64,000 bases of DNA from Phytophthora sp. 'mugwort' (Eukaryota; Oomycota; Peronosporomycetes; Peronosporales; Peronosporaceae), in NCBI GenBank assembly GCA_033558025.1, contig JAUCEF010000018.1, positions 3,038,001 through 3,102,000 of the forward strand, given 5' to 3'. Below the pieces are notes generated by a model. It was not told the DNA's origin. It did not search any database and saw nothing but the letters and a program-made list of their open reading frames with translations. Position 1 is the stretch's first letter. Every line of letters starts with the position of its first letter. The translations under genes and the position numbers were made by a program. Positions 19,840-31,139 of this stretch are shown here, piece by piece.

Positions 19840-20654
19840 GTCCATTTAGCAAGTTCTGATCTCTAGCCTTATTTCCCAAACGAGAGGGCGTGCCCTGTGG
19901 CAGCGCCCTCTGGCTCCGCTGCACCAACCGTTGGTGCGATGATGAAGACTGCTGTTGACGTGGCTCGGCGATAATCCATGAAGTGAGATGATGGGACCGG
20001 GGAATGTCGGTAGCTGGTGACGGCACGGTGGGAATAGCGTCGTTATTTGATTGTCACTGTCGTCTGGTCCAATACTCCACAATTAGTTGCATCATCTTGC
20101 CGAAGTTTGCGATGGTTAGCGGTTGCTGCTGCTGGAACGGCTGTACTTGCCCATGTTGGGTAGATCCCGGCTCGTTGGTGGCAGTTTGCGCCTTGGCGTG
20201 CTGGGCTTCAGCTCCTTCTTGACGTTAATGCGTGGTGGCATCGTCTTCATCGCGTGTGTGGCGTGCACAAGGCGGACGCGGTTGCGGACTGACTGGTTCT
20301 CCATTGGTCTGGAACTCTCGCGTGCCTGTGCGCTTCAATAGTTTTAAAGCTACCATACGATTGGCTATGTGAGACTTGACTTGAAGCCAAACGAAGGGGT
20401 ACATTGCCGATGATGGCAAACTAAGAAAGGAGAAAGCTAAAGCTAAAGACGTTGGCGAAGCCAGTCTTGCGTTCTGTTGCCTTGAACTTGAACTTGAGCT
20501 TGAGCTTGGCGATAGTGATAGTGATAGTTTTGCAGTCGACTGGTAGTAATTTATGTTGAATGCTTTGCAGTAATTGCGAGGACCCATGCAGTCCATCCAC
20601 CTCACCGATGGTGAGCCACAGCCAGCTATCCTTTTCTGGCTGCGAACATATCAA
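19840..20654 (-). repeat. Degraded retroelement-like repeat, reverse orientation
   Basis: The part 19840-20085 is the inverted relative of 16003-16286. Further along (20100-20654) the minus-strand frames contain short Ser-rich and basic stretches and a simple-sequence tract of CTTGAA/CTTGAG hexamers (about 20470-20505) followed by GATAGT repeats. No catalytic motif is preserved. I treat it as a broken retroelement of unknown family. Confidence 0.4.
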
Positions 20655-22440
20655 TTTGCGTTAACTAGGTCTAGCATTGTCCGTTACTCGTTTTTTTGTC
20701 ATCACTGCTAGAAATTCCAATAATTCATTGGGAGGGCTGCATGGTATAACTGGTGGTAATATTTCTGTCCCAACCATGGTGGGACATATCATAGTTTTTT
20801 TTTACATACTATTGCCACATGGAAACGGCTTGTATAACCCAGTTGTATCTAACTATGTCGATTGGTCCAGCAGCGGTGGGATAGTCCGAAGAGCATGCCC
20901 AGTTTTCAGCAGACAGCAGAACGACAGTTTCTCTCTCGCGGCGGGTTAATTGCACAAAGGCTCGCGTTTCTTCACGAGTCGCAGTGCTCGCATGCTAAAT
21001 GCTGATCTTTGTGAGCCCTAAACGTCCCACTTAATTCCACAGCGTTGGTACTGTTGTATTCAGACTTTGGTTTTGGCGCTGCGTCCAGGACAAAGTACTG
21101 TTTTCAAGGAGCCTAAACCTCACGTAGGTATAAATCGTATCAAATGCAAGGAGCTTCGTTTGTAAAACTGGACAAATAAATTATGTGATCGCAATACATA
21201 TCTCATCCGTGTATATGAAACATGTGCATGTTCCCTGTGTCCTCAAATTCCTAATACTACACGGAGTGACAACTTATCATTCCACTCGGCTACTTGAATG
21301 CAAGTTGCGTCTTCATTGAGCTAACGTATGCACATCACTCGGATACAGTAGTCTCCGGAAAACAGGATTACATGGGCAGTGAAGGTTGTTGTAATACCCG
21401 GGTTTCGTAGTGGTTCAAGAAATACCGCCATCATTTATGTTTTCGACTAAAATGCACTTGTTAATTGCTGCACTCGACACGATTTGTAGTTCTGGTACCA
21501 CGCAGAACGCTTGAAGTCCGATACGTTTTGTGGCAAGTGTGCTCTCGCGCTGCCATCGCTCCAGTATTCCTGAAAAAATGCGCCGTATACTCAAAACTTG
21601 CCATGAGCGGATCATCCAATCAACCATCGTGCAATTACCCTCGCTTTAAAAAACTAATCAAAATTCATGTTGCCAGAAGCTAATATAAGATGCACCCCAC
21701 TACGGAAGCACGATCCACGGAGGCAAGGTTAAAGGCGGCACCGTTGCTCGAGCTCAGGTTGGGTGTTTGGCACGTTCAGCCTCTAAAATGCATATGCCTC
21801 CCACCATAGAGCAATCAAGATGTTTACACAGAGAGAATCGTCCTCAGCATCGACCGTGGTCGAAAGAAGGACTTCTATCTGTGTCGGTCACCCAACTGCC
21901 CAATCTAAACACCTTGAATTTTTGGCTTCTTCAACGCGATTCAGAGCATCCAGAACCATGTACTATCTTCAGCTTCTTGGACCTAACGAAGCAGCACCAT
22001 GGCATTCTCCTCCGTGTTCGGAGCTCGATAAGCTCGTTCACGACGTGAAATACGAGATCGTAAACTTGCGACAGATGGTCGTAGTGTTCAACACGTCCGA
22101 CTTCGAAGACATTTTCAAGACAGTGGAAAGGAATATCAAGGTGGGCTGTGGCTGGGGCGGCAAGTAACACTCTGGGTGGCACAGGTGACATGCATCATGA
22201 CAACGACACTCGTCACGATGACGGGGTGTCGCTACACGCCATGCGTGGTGTGGCCGGCCGTGGGCTGCGCCATCAAGGCCGAGGGTCCACTGATGCAGGT
22301 GACGTGGCACGTATTCCACGGGGTGGAGACTGCGAGCGTCGCAGCTCTGCGACGGTTGTCGGTCAAGGCATACCAGTCTCGGGTGAAAAGCACACGGTGC
22401 AAGCACCTGGAGACGTAGCTGACGTGACTGTTAGAACCTC
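20655..22440. other. No assigned gene; AT-richer intergenic and repeat DNA
   Basis: The longest frame here (21820-22167, +) ends in a stretch reading HDVKYEIVNLRQMVVVFNTS, which looks protein-like but matches nothing I recognise. The segment 22176-22418 has a possible continuation in another frame. No LTR, gag or protease of the following Gypsy copy is present, so that copy is truncated at its 5' end somewhere near 22440. Confidence 0.4.
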
Positions 22441-22459
22441 TCCGAGGCAAACAGTCTCA

Positions 22460-25400
22460 GCGGGGAAAAGGTTACGACGCCAAGCATCAGCCATGAGACG
22501 CAGAGCGTCTGATGCGTCTAGCATGGCGAGTGAAGAGAATCCTGGCGATAGCGAGCAGCTATATACACTCGTCAACGGAGCGACAGGGGGAGTCGATGGC
22601 GACATCAGTCTAGAGACTATGCCCACTGGGGACGCTGTGTTGAAGCTGGACGAGATGTCCGTGGCCGAGTTAGGCGACGCCTTGAAGGCCGGCGAGTTAG
22701 CCGAGTTGCTGATTCTACGACCTGAGGAGGAGTTAAACTCGTCGTGTTTTGATAAAGCAGTCCTTGGAGACACTAAGAAGACGCTGAATGCGCGGGCAGG
22801 ATCCTCGATCCTCAAGGATCCCTCGGATCCGGACTACCCTTTGGTGAAGGAATATCAAGACGTGGTCTCAAAGGACGCCAACGAGGCTACTTCCGGATCG
22901 AGGTGTACGTCATGAGAATGACCTGGTTCCTGGAACCAAATACTGCGTGACAAGGCAGTGCCTTTGTTACGAGAACAGTGTGACGTCATTGACGCGTTCT
23001 TCCGTGCTAAGCACGAGGCAGATATGGTGCGCGAGAGCAAGTCTCCGCACTCAACGCCTACGTTCTGTGTCAGAAAGCTGAATGGCAAGTGGCGAATCGT
23101 TCATACTTTCCATAAGCTCAACGGGGCCATCATTCCGACGCCTATTTCTAGGAAGGACGTTCTCCAGAACAACATGGCGGGGTGTACGGTGTACAGCGCC
23201 CTCGACTTGGTCGATGGATACTATCAATTGCTCATGCGGGCAAACGATATTCCGCTTACGGCGGTCAGCACTCCGAGCGGTATGCTCTGGGAGTGGTTAG
23301 TAATCCCCCAAGGGCTGTCAAATGCGCCTGCGACGTTCAATCGTCTTATGGCGCAACTGTTCAGGCCCCATAGGGCGTATGCTCAGACATACTTCGTCGA
23401 TATATTCGTCCATAGTCGTGCGGAGCACGGAAAACTGAAGTGGAGAACCACATTGAGTACCTGCGAGCAGTGCTCGAGCGCATGCGCACACACAAGTTGT
23501 ATGCCGGCATGACACGTGTGTCTTCGGCGCTGAAGCGATCCCCTTTCTGGGATGCTTCATTGGGAAGCGCAGCCTTCGAGCGGATCTCGTTAAGGTCAAG
23601 GCGATTGTAGACTGGTCGGTTCCAAAGAACCAGATAGACTTGCGGAAGTGGCTTGGCCTGGCCAATTACTTGCACAAGTACAGCAAGAGCTATGCTGAGG
23701 TGGCAAGGCCACTATCCAATCTCCTTAAGAAGGATGTGGAAACTGGTGTTGGGATTCCGGACATCAAGCGGATTTTGAAGCCATTAAGGAGAGTCTCCTT
23801 CAGACGCCGATACTGGCGCTGCCAGATCCCGATCCTCCTTTCAATGTCATCTGTGACGCGTCTGACTTTGCCATCGGCAGTGCTTTGTTGTATACAGACG
23901 CTGCAGGGCGTGAACGCGTGATCGCGTTTGAATCTCGCCAGCTTAAGGCTGCTGAAAAGAACTATCCAGGTCATCGCAAAAAGCTACTTGCAATGAAGTA
24001 TGCGCTCGTCAAATTCAGGGCTCACCTTCCCGGCTCCAAGCCGTTTGTGATCTACAGTGATGTTGCGTCGCTACGCACTGCGACGCAGTCGCCTCACCTC
24101 TCTCAGAGAATGACCCGTTGGCTCTCCTTCTTTGCGCAGTACCACTTCGAGGTGAAGTACAAGCCTGCCAGGCAGAACGTCTTGGCCGATGCGTTATCAC
24201 GCAAGCCAGACTATGAGATCGCTCACGTCACGACGGTGACTTCGTTTATGACAGACTTGATCCGCGCTGCGTACGCGCGCGACGGGTCATGTGTAGCTCT
24301 GTTATATGCGCTAGGAAGCGCGGGGTTTGCTAACTCAGACATTAAGCTGTCAGCGCGGTTGCGCGCGAGGCTGCATCGATACACGCTCGATGATGGCCTA
24401 TTGTACTACGGTACTGGTCCAGAAGACACCCCACATGTCGTGGTTCCTCACGAAGAGGATCTCAAGTATCGTATCCTCTATGAGGCACATGATATACCAC
24501 GTGGTGATCATCTCGGTCGAGAGAAGCCCTATAGCTCGGGAGCTTCCACTATGTGTGGCCGAAGCTTTAGGAGCGGTTCGGTACGTATGTGCGCAAGTGT
24601 GAGACGCGCCAACAGGTTAAACCCTCGCCACACTCGGCTGCGCCGTTGGCCAGCTTGCCTGTACCCATGGGGTATTGGCAATCCATGAGAATGAATTTTG
24701 TGTCCGGCCTGCCGCGGGATGCGGTGGGCAACACGGCCATCGTGGTCTTTGTCGACCGATTGAGCAAGATGGCTCATTTAGCGGCGGTTTCGGACTCTAT
24801 CGACGGAGAAGGGACAGTCATGATATTCATGGGCCGTATCTTCTTACAGCATGGTCTGCCGGAGGCAATTATCTCGGATCGAGACCCTCGTTTCACTGGT
24901 AAGTTTTGGACGTCGGTCTTTAAGGTGCTCGGCACTCGACTCGACATGTCCACAGCGGACCGTCAGCAGACCGATGGTCAGACGGAACGCGTCAATCGCG
25001 TTGTCGACGACATGCTTCGGAGTGTCTGTGCGGACAGATCCAAGCAACAGAGCACCATGCTCCCACTCGTTGAGTTTGCATTGAACAATGCGGTGCATGC
25101 CTCGACAGGCTTCACTCCGTTCTACTTGAACGGTCTCACACACCCTCGGGTCCTGTTGACGCCACCACTCCGTGGTTCTGGGCTTAGTGGGGGAGCGATA
25201 GCCGATAGGCTTGCTCATATCGGCCCAGCTGCAGTTCGCAATCAAATTGACACGTTCGTGTCTACGACAAATACGCGGTGCGATGGCTGAACGCCAAATT
25301 GTTCAGAAGGAACAGGCTGATCCAAAGTGCTGAAGCAACATTGAGGTGTTTAAGGTCGGTGACATAGTTTTATTAAACGCTAAAAATCGACCTACACATG

Positions 25401-26075
25401 CGGTGTCTGCGGTCTTTAAGACAAGTTGCGCGCGCGCTACATTGGACCTTTTAAGGTCGTGGCCAGGAAGGGCCTTGCGTACACGCTCATTCTTCCGAAG
25501 ACGATGCGTACACACCCAGTGTTTTACGTAGGCTTCCTTAAGTCGTAGCGGGACCCGTCTCGGGTGAGCGCGGAGGTCTTGGCGCCAAAGCCGGTGGTTG
25601 GCCAAAGCGCTGGAAGTGCACGAGGAGATCCAGATGACAAAGTAGCTCAGCGAGCGAATGGTCCAGCGCTTCGAAGCAACGAGCAGAGGACTGCCTCAGG
25701 ATCTCCAAGAGGTTGGCAGCCAAGGCAGGAGACTGAAATCAGCCGACCGGATGATGCACAGCATTGATCTCGTCGGCGAGACGGTCACGATGACTCGTCA
25801 CCCACTGTAGCGAGTCGAACAGGGTCTGCACCCGCCTCTCGACCCCTAGCCGATCACTGCGACTCGCAGCGCGAGGATCCAGCCTGCCTCCACCGCCGTT
25901 GCTCGATGAGCAGGGAACTTCCCACTATCGTGTGGAGCGGTTAGTGGCGCGGCGTCGTCGCCAGGGTCGTACCCAATATCTTGTAAAGTGGAGGGGTTAT
26001 CCTCACCCACAGAACTCTTGGGAGTACGAGATTACCCTCCTCCAAGATTAACCTGACGTCGTGGACGCTTTCGAT
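22460..26075 (+). pseudogene. Gypsy pol: RT, RNase H, integrase, chromodomain (broken)
   Basis: The spacer reads EQLYTLVNGATGGVDGDISL (22557 on). RT begins near 22960 (SPHSTPTFCVRKLNGKWRIV). It shows TVYSALDLVDGYYQL and PQGLSNAPATFNRLM, and the catalytic box reads TYFVDIF where YFDD is expected, so one catalytic Asp is lost. RNase H lies near 23820-24200 (FESRQLKAAEKNYPGH). Integrase is 24680-25290, with GLPEAIISDRDPRFTGKFW and a following STADRQQTDGQTERVNRV. The chromodomain lies at 25923-26054 (GRTQYLVKWRGYPHPQNSWE) and ends in a TAA. Frameshifts occur near 22910, 23480, 23720 and 24500. It is defective for transposition on its own. Confidence 0.85.
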
Positions 26076-26292
26076 CGACGGGATCAGCAGCGCCCCGAGG
26101 GTTTGCGACCGATGCGTCGCTCGCCCCGCGCTTCCCGGTAATATCCGCTGGGGGACCAAGGCCAGCAGCAAAGCTGTCGCTCTGGTCTTGGATAGGGGCG
26201 ACCTCACGTGCGTGAGAGCCGCTAGCTGTGACAGCAGGAGCACCGAGTGTGAGAGAGCGGCCGGTAGGCAGGGGGCCGCTGGCGCTTCGCCT

Positions 26293-27052
26293 TCAATTTC
26301 GCGAGCCCGAAACGGAGTGTACGTTCGATTCAAACATCAGTTTCACTGAACTAGCTCGAAGGGCATCAATGGAAGAGAGCTTGCGAGCTCCTTCCACCCA
26401 ACGTTGGAACTGTCCATCGTCTTCCCAAGACGTCTCTCCTGACAGGAGCACGACTGGGTATGTCCGCATCGGTGAGACCGAGCCGTGTCGAGATTGCACT
26501 TGCAGGCGCCCACGATACTCGCGTTGAGTAGTCACTTGAGGAGTCAAGTATCCTCTCGGAGAGACTCCCGCGTGGCGAGCTGGTCGGGCGTAGTGGCCGC
26601 CGGCCCAATCAACACACGTATTCATTAGCTCCGACGCTGCTCGGCGAGCCACTTCGCTTGGGTCGCGAGGCTCGAAGCCATAGTCACGACGTGACGGGGT
26701 TAGCAGTGACCGAGCCATAGGTCGCTGCGAGCGCGAGCTGCCTATCAGCAGCAAGCTGTTGCTCCTAGACTTCGTCCAAAGGATTGGTGACGACACCAGA
26801 TCCCATGGGATCATCTTCTGTTCCCCGCGAAGGTAGCGGAGGCGCATTGCGCAAGGCTCGTGAAGTCGAGAGCTCGAAGGGATTCGGAGCGCGCAGTTGG
26901 CGGCGCGGGCTCGGCGAGCGGGCAGGGCTACTACCGGTCACGGACTCAGTGTAGTCGACCACCTCTTCACCTTCTTCAAGGTCGTCGAAGAGGGTGTCTC
27001 GCGCAAAACGCGTGGGGGCACTGTTTCCAGCGGCTTCACTGCCGTCACCCAC
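26293..27052 (-). pseudogene. Antisense ORF in the 3' region of the Gypsy element
   Basis: On the minus strand a protein-like frame starts at 27052 (acidic FDDLEEGEEVVDYTESVTGS, then Pro/Ser/Arg-rich). It shifts frame around 26770 and continues to 26293 (DGQFQRWVEGARKLSSIDAL). It lies between the chromodomain and the polypurine tract, opposite to pol. Composition is coding-like, but I recognise no domain. Antisense ORFs at this position are known in Tat-lineage plant Gypsy elements; whether this is an analogous gene or captured host or gag sequence cannot be told from one copy. Confidence 0.45.
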
Positions 27053-27389
27053 GGTCTTCTGACCGTATAAATGCTTGTGCGCTGAGTGATACTCAAATTA
27101 CTGAGAACCTCGCGGGTACTGGTGACGCGCGGTCAGAGAGCTCTCCCGGACGGGACGGCAGCGATAACGAATGTGTCGGGGACACAGAGAGGCTTAGTCC
27201 GCGGCAAAAGCTGTTGTCGCGAGGTGAACGAGCGAGGTCAAAATACCAATCGGCTGGGGGCGTCTGAGTACGAACACTCGATGCGGAACGGCAGTGAAAT
27301 GCTCTTGTAGTGGAAGGTTCCTGGCCTTCTGAGATTGATGCAATCAGACACTCGTAGATACAGTGTGTCTACGGTTTAGTGAGGGAGAG

Positions 27390-27787
27390 TGTAACGAGAT
27401 TACACGAAGGTGGCACGATGTGTAGCCATGCTACGTGTCACCTTGCAGCAAGTGGTACTTGGTGCCACTTGGATTAACAGGATTTCAGTACGTGGCCACA
27501 GGGCCGCTCGATATGCATTTGACTAGGGTTAACTATGGTAGATAGCTAGAGTCATACATTTACACCACAGGCGGCTTTGCCGCAGATATGCAAACAAATA
27601 ACAGTTCAATTTTAGCACCAAAGAGAGTATCATCCAAGGTTCACGAATACTGGCTCTTTGATGCTCTAGTCGTATACCTAGCGGGATATAAGCCTTTGCG
27701 GAGGCCTTAGGGTTAGGAGAACCGCAGCTAAAACTCGGAGAGTCTTACGCCGACCTCTGACGCACAACGCTACGCAGCCCCGCCTCA
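27390..27787 (+). repeat. 3' LTR of the forward Gypsy element
   Basis: It begins TGTAACGAGATTACACGAAG directly after the purine tract and ends ...CCCCGCCTCA at 27787, 398 bp. The borders were fixed by alignment with the inverted LTR at 19239-19637. A conserved internal block, ACAGGCGGCTTTGCCGCAGA, is shared by both copies. Confidence 0.85.
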
Positions 27788-27872
27788 CCCTCTCTTTCCA
27801 ATAACACTCTACAACGCATCAATTCATGATTCCATTTTTCCACTTCAACATGGCATTGTGTGTTTATTTTCC

Positions 27873-28235
27873 GTGGCTAGACCTTGGGACAAAATGCATC
27901 TCCACTAACATCGACATATTCATCGCTCCGGTTGTCGGAAAAATATTCGATAGCGACACCTACTGCACGTGCAGTGCGAAAATGTCGTCGGCATTCTAGA
28001 GACCTCTATATCGTCAAAAGACTGATTCATCGAACATTATGTCTGATCGATTAACACTTAGCTAACACCTGTATTATCGGGTTCTATGCATCGTGACACC
28101 ATCCGTTTTTGGTTTCTGTTGTGCTGTGTGGTCATTTTTGAAGAGCGTCCCGTGTGATCAAGATTGGCCGCTGATAGCCAGGACATAGGCGAACTTGTCT
28201 GAAGACAGTCTAGCAGAGCCGCAGCTTTCGGGTTT
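27873..28235 (+). repeat. Left arm of a 364-bp inverted repeat
   Basis: The sequence from GTGGCTAGACCTTGGGACAA to GCAGCTTTCGGGTTT is repeated in reverse complement at 28579-28942 with only a few differences (for example GAGCCGCAGC against GAGCTTCAGC). The 343-bp spacer holds the C-terminal half of a broken SET-domain gene. No coding content was recognised in the arm. Confidence 0.92.
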
Positions 28236-28247
28236 GACCTCAGTCAT

Positions 28248-29560
28248 TTACTCGACGTCTTGATGGACGCAAGTCGGCTCTCCACATCTGCACCGGAACC
28301 AAAGCTCGCAATTGTTGTCGACTTCTTCTCCTGTCTGCATGTTGCGCCTCGCAACGACGAGAACCTTCACTGGACAGCAATTACGGTGCTCCACAAGCGA
28401 ACAGGCAGCGTAGCAGGAATGATTCAGCATACGGGTAATGCTGCCAAATAATGCATTGTCCACGTAACTTCCTTGCCTCGGGTACTTCCCGCCTCCAGTT
28501 CCCAAGTGTACTCATCGATTGTCGCCTCGAAATCGTGCATTGTCAAATTACCCATGCATTCCCCACGATGCTGCTGTGAAACCCGAAAGCTGAAGCTCTG
28601 CTAGACTGTCTTCAGAACAAGTTCGCCTATGTCCTGGCTATCAGCGGCCAATCTTGATCACACGGGACGCTCTTCAAAAATGACCACACAGCACAACAGA
28701 AACCAAAAACGGATGGTGTCACGATGCATAGAACCCGATAATACAGGTGTTAGCTAAGTGTTAATCGATCAGACATAATGTTCGATGAATCAGTCTTTTG
28801 ACGATATAGAGGTCTCTAGAATGCCGACGACATTTTCGCACTGCACGTGCAGTAGGTGTCCCTATCGAATATTTTTCCGACAATCGGAGCGATGAATATG
28901 TCGATGTTAGTGGAGATGCATTTTGTCCCAAGGTCTAGCCACTAGATAGTAGAAGTCGCAATCACACGTGTACCAGCTGCTCTGCGGTTGACCAACTCCA
29001 GACGGCGACACCCGTGAACTCTACTAGGGTCCCCTATAGCGGGCAATTCTCCGCCGTGCAGACCACACTAGCGACAGCATTCTTGCACGTGTCCCTAAAG
29101 CAGTCTATCTCGTAGACGCATTCACCTAGGTCGCCGTCGTCTGAAAACCTAATATATTCATTGTTCACGCTCTCTGACACGAAGGCAACACCTTCAGGCC
29201 AATCTGCCAAATCGATTTCGATCACTTTCTGAGGACTGTGAAAATTCAACCGAGCCGAGAAAACGAGGTCGGTACTCTTCCAGCTCATGTCGCACACCAG
29301 GAAGACGGATGTACTGGCTCCCTAACAGGATCGTATCGTGGGACGCGTAGTAGATAGCTACATTGTCGCGGCAACTTGAGCAGGCCAGCATTTTTTTTTC
29401 TTGTGGGATTTTGGCAATGGGGACGGATTTAAGCGACTCTTGATCTTCTTGGTTTGGTTGCTCAGCTCTGTATACGTCGGAATAATATCGATCTGCCCCA
29501 CTGCCGCATTCAACGCCTCTTACTTCACACCGCTCGGTTTACCGCCCTCTGGCGGCGCGT
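28248..29560 (-). pseudogene. SET-domain methyltransferase-like pseudogene, interrupted
   Basis: Read right to left: an upstream frame from about 29559 passes into MLACSSCRDNVAIYYA (29391), then after a +1 shift into an AWS/pre-SET-like cysteine stretch (CVYEIDCFRDTCKNA..VVCTAENC, 29040-29150). The 364-bp arm intervenes. Then come DEYTWELEAG and, after another shift, the SET core ITRMLNHSCYAACSL (about 28390-28420). A GEE motif and a post-SET cluster CRCGEPTC end the protein at 28248. SET enzymes use S-adenosylmethionine to methylate lysines, usually on histones. The NHSC motif is intact but the gene is broken in at least three places. Whether it belonged to a host gene or to a transposon is unknown. 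Confidence 0.72.
28579..28942 (-). repeat. Right arm of the 364-bp inverted repeat, splitting a SET gene
   Basis: Reverse complement of 27873-28235. It sits between the pre-SET-like part (29034-29560) and the SET C-terminal part (28248-28575) of one minus-strand pseudogene, so it looks like an insertion into that gene. The arm nearly begins with TG and ends with CA, but no target duplication is visible. A solo-LTR origin is possible and not shown. Confidence 0.85.
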
Positions 29561-30576
29561 ACGAGGTAGTATCCGCGTCGCTCGTATTCATCCCCGTTGG
29601 CTGGCTGCTTTTGCTTGCGAAAATGGAGAGGCGGACCGTGTTTCACTCTACCCACTTTTGAAACAGATTTTCGACCGATGCCGCCCTTCTTTGTGGAAAG
29701 GGCGAATATGGCATTAAAAGGACGGACCCCACTCTCTCCCATGTCGTGTGGTCCCTAAGATAAGAGATTGTATGTTTTTCAAAGTTGTATGGTGAAAACA
29801 AAATCTACTTTTTACTCATAAGGGTCGTAATGACTGCACACGTGAATTTTAACCTAGCTGAACGTGATGAACAAATACTTCCTTCGCTTCAAATGTAATG
29901 AAGTGTACTATTAGATATGTAGGCGACAACATATCCTCGCGTCGAGAGCTCTAGATTCAGAAAAGTTTCATACCGAGCTCAATTGTGTGTGATGCCGCAG
30001 TGTAGGCGAAGAGCTGGCAGCATTGAATGCGATGCAATAAAAAATAGCATAATATTACGAAGGATGCCTCATAATTTTCATTCAATAAGTACAGATACTC
30101 TGGGTGGTTGATTTGGTTGCTGTTATTTAGGCTTTTCAGCTTAATACCTCGGATTTTTGGATCGCGCGCTTTTGATTCTTGTGGCACGAATGAAGCTTTC
30201 ACTAGCTGTTGATGACGGTTATACCAATTGTCCAATATCGTAAAATGTGGTGGCACTAACTTGCACCTACTGGGAGCTCGAACTTTCCCTCGTAGTTAGT
30301 CTTAAAATGCCGTCAGGTGGACCGCAAAATACGCCTATTGCGAGCACGACAAGAGCTTCATTTTGAAGTGCTAATCTGAGACAGCAGACTACTACAGTAC
30401 AAGTTACTGAGGCCAGAGTGTCGATTTTTTTTAAGTGTCAGAGATCTAGCATCGAAAAGTATAGGCACATATCGCTCGTAGTGATACTGCTAGTGTCGTT
30501 GCTCCGCTACTATTTTCGTAGGACATACATAGCAAATCATACTTAGGTAATAATACTACGACTATACAGTGGCTTA
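29561..30576. other. No assigned gene
   Basis: A 99-codon minus-strand frame (29957-30256) and short plus-strand frames are present, without recognisable domains. Sequence is AT-richer than in the gene clusters. The interval ends at the left Harbinger-type terminal repeat. Confidence 0.45.
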
Positions 30577-31139
30577 GGGTCGTTCTTAACAGCAGTAGAA
30601 CGGTAGAAATGTAAAACCCCGTACAAAATCCTCTAGAAGGATTGCGGAATTAGGTTTTGCATAGAAGTTAGCAACAGTAGAGCGGTTCACTAGCACTCGG
30701 TGACGAGGTGGGGGGAACGCGCACTAAACAAAATTTTGCACTGACATACAGAATGACCCCTAGCCTCCAGTACCAAGCAAGAGATCAGCACCGCGGACTC
30801 CTGCTCGTGGCACGTTTTACCTTCATCCAGTGCGTTATCGCAAGAAAGAGCTGCTTCTGGTGCCTCTAGTCGAGGCCAATCGTGATGGTTGGACTGGTGC
30901 CCGACGGAAACTCGAGCCTCGGCTCAAGCGTGCGCATTTTTTGCTTGACCAGCCTTCCGGAATAGGCACTGCAGACACTGCTTTTTCTCCAACAAGCCAA
31001 ACTACCGAGCGTAGCTACGCGGGGACGGCTATCTCCACGCTCACTTAGCACAAGCCTCTCCTGCTTCACTGACTCTCCGTTACCATGGTGAGGGCGCTTT
31101 CCGGACCCCGGTACTGAGCGCTGGCAGAATTTATATTCT

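Larger units (their letters stand above)
22441..27787 (+). mobile_element. 5'-truncated Gypsy retrotransposon with chromodomain and 3' LTR
   Basis: The element runs from the protease-RT spacer to a complete 3' LTR. Gene order is RT, RNase H, integrase, chromodomain, which is the chromovirus-like Ty3/Gypsy order. A purine-rich tract, GTGAGGGAGAG, directly precedes the LTR at 27390. It lacks the 5' LTR, gag and protease. The same LTR family, with gag and protease, occurs at 17165-19637 in the opposite orientation. Between the chromodomain and the LTR are 1.3 kb with an antisense frame (separate entry). Confidence 0.85.

Noticed and set aside
29401..29661. Hydrophobic plus-strand frame (possible membrane peptide)
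   Set aside because: It overlaps, antisense, the upstream part of the SET pseudogene. Hydrophobicity alone does not support a gene.
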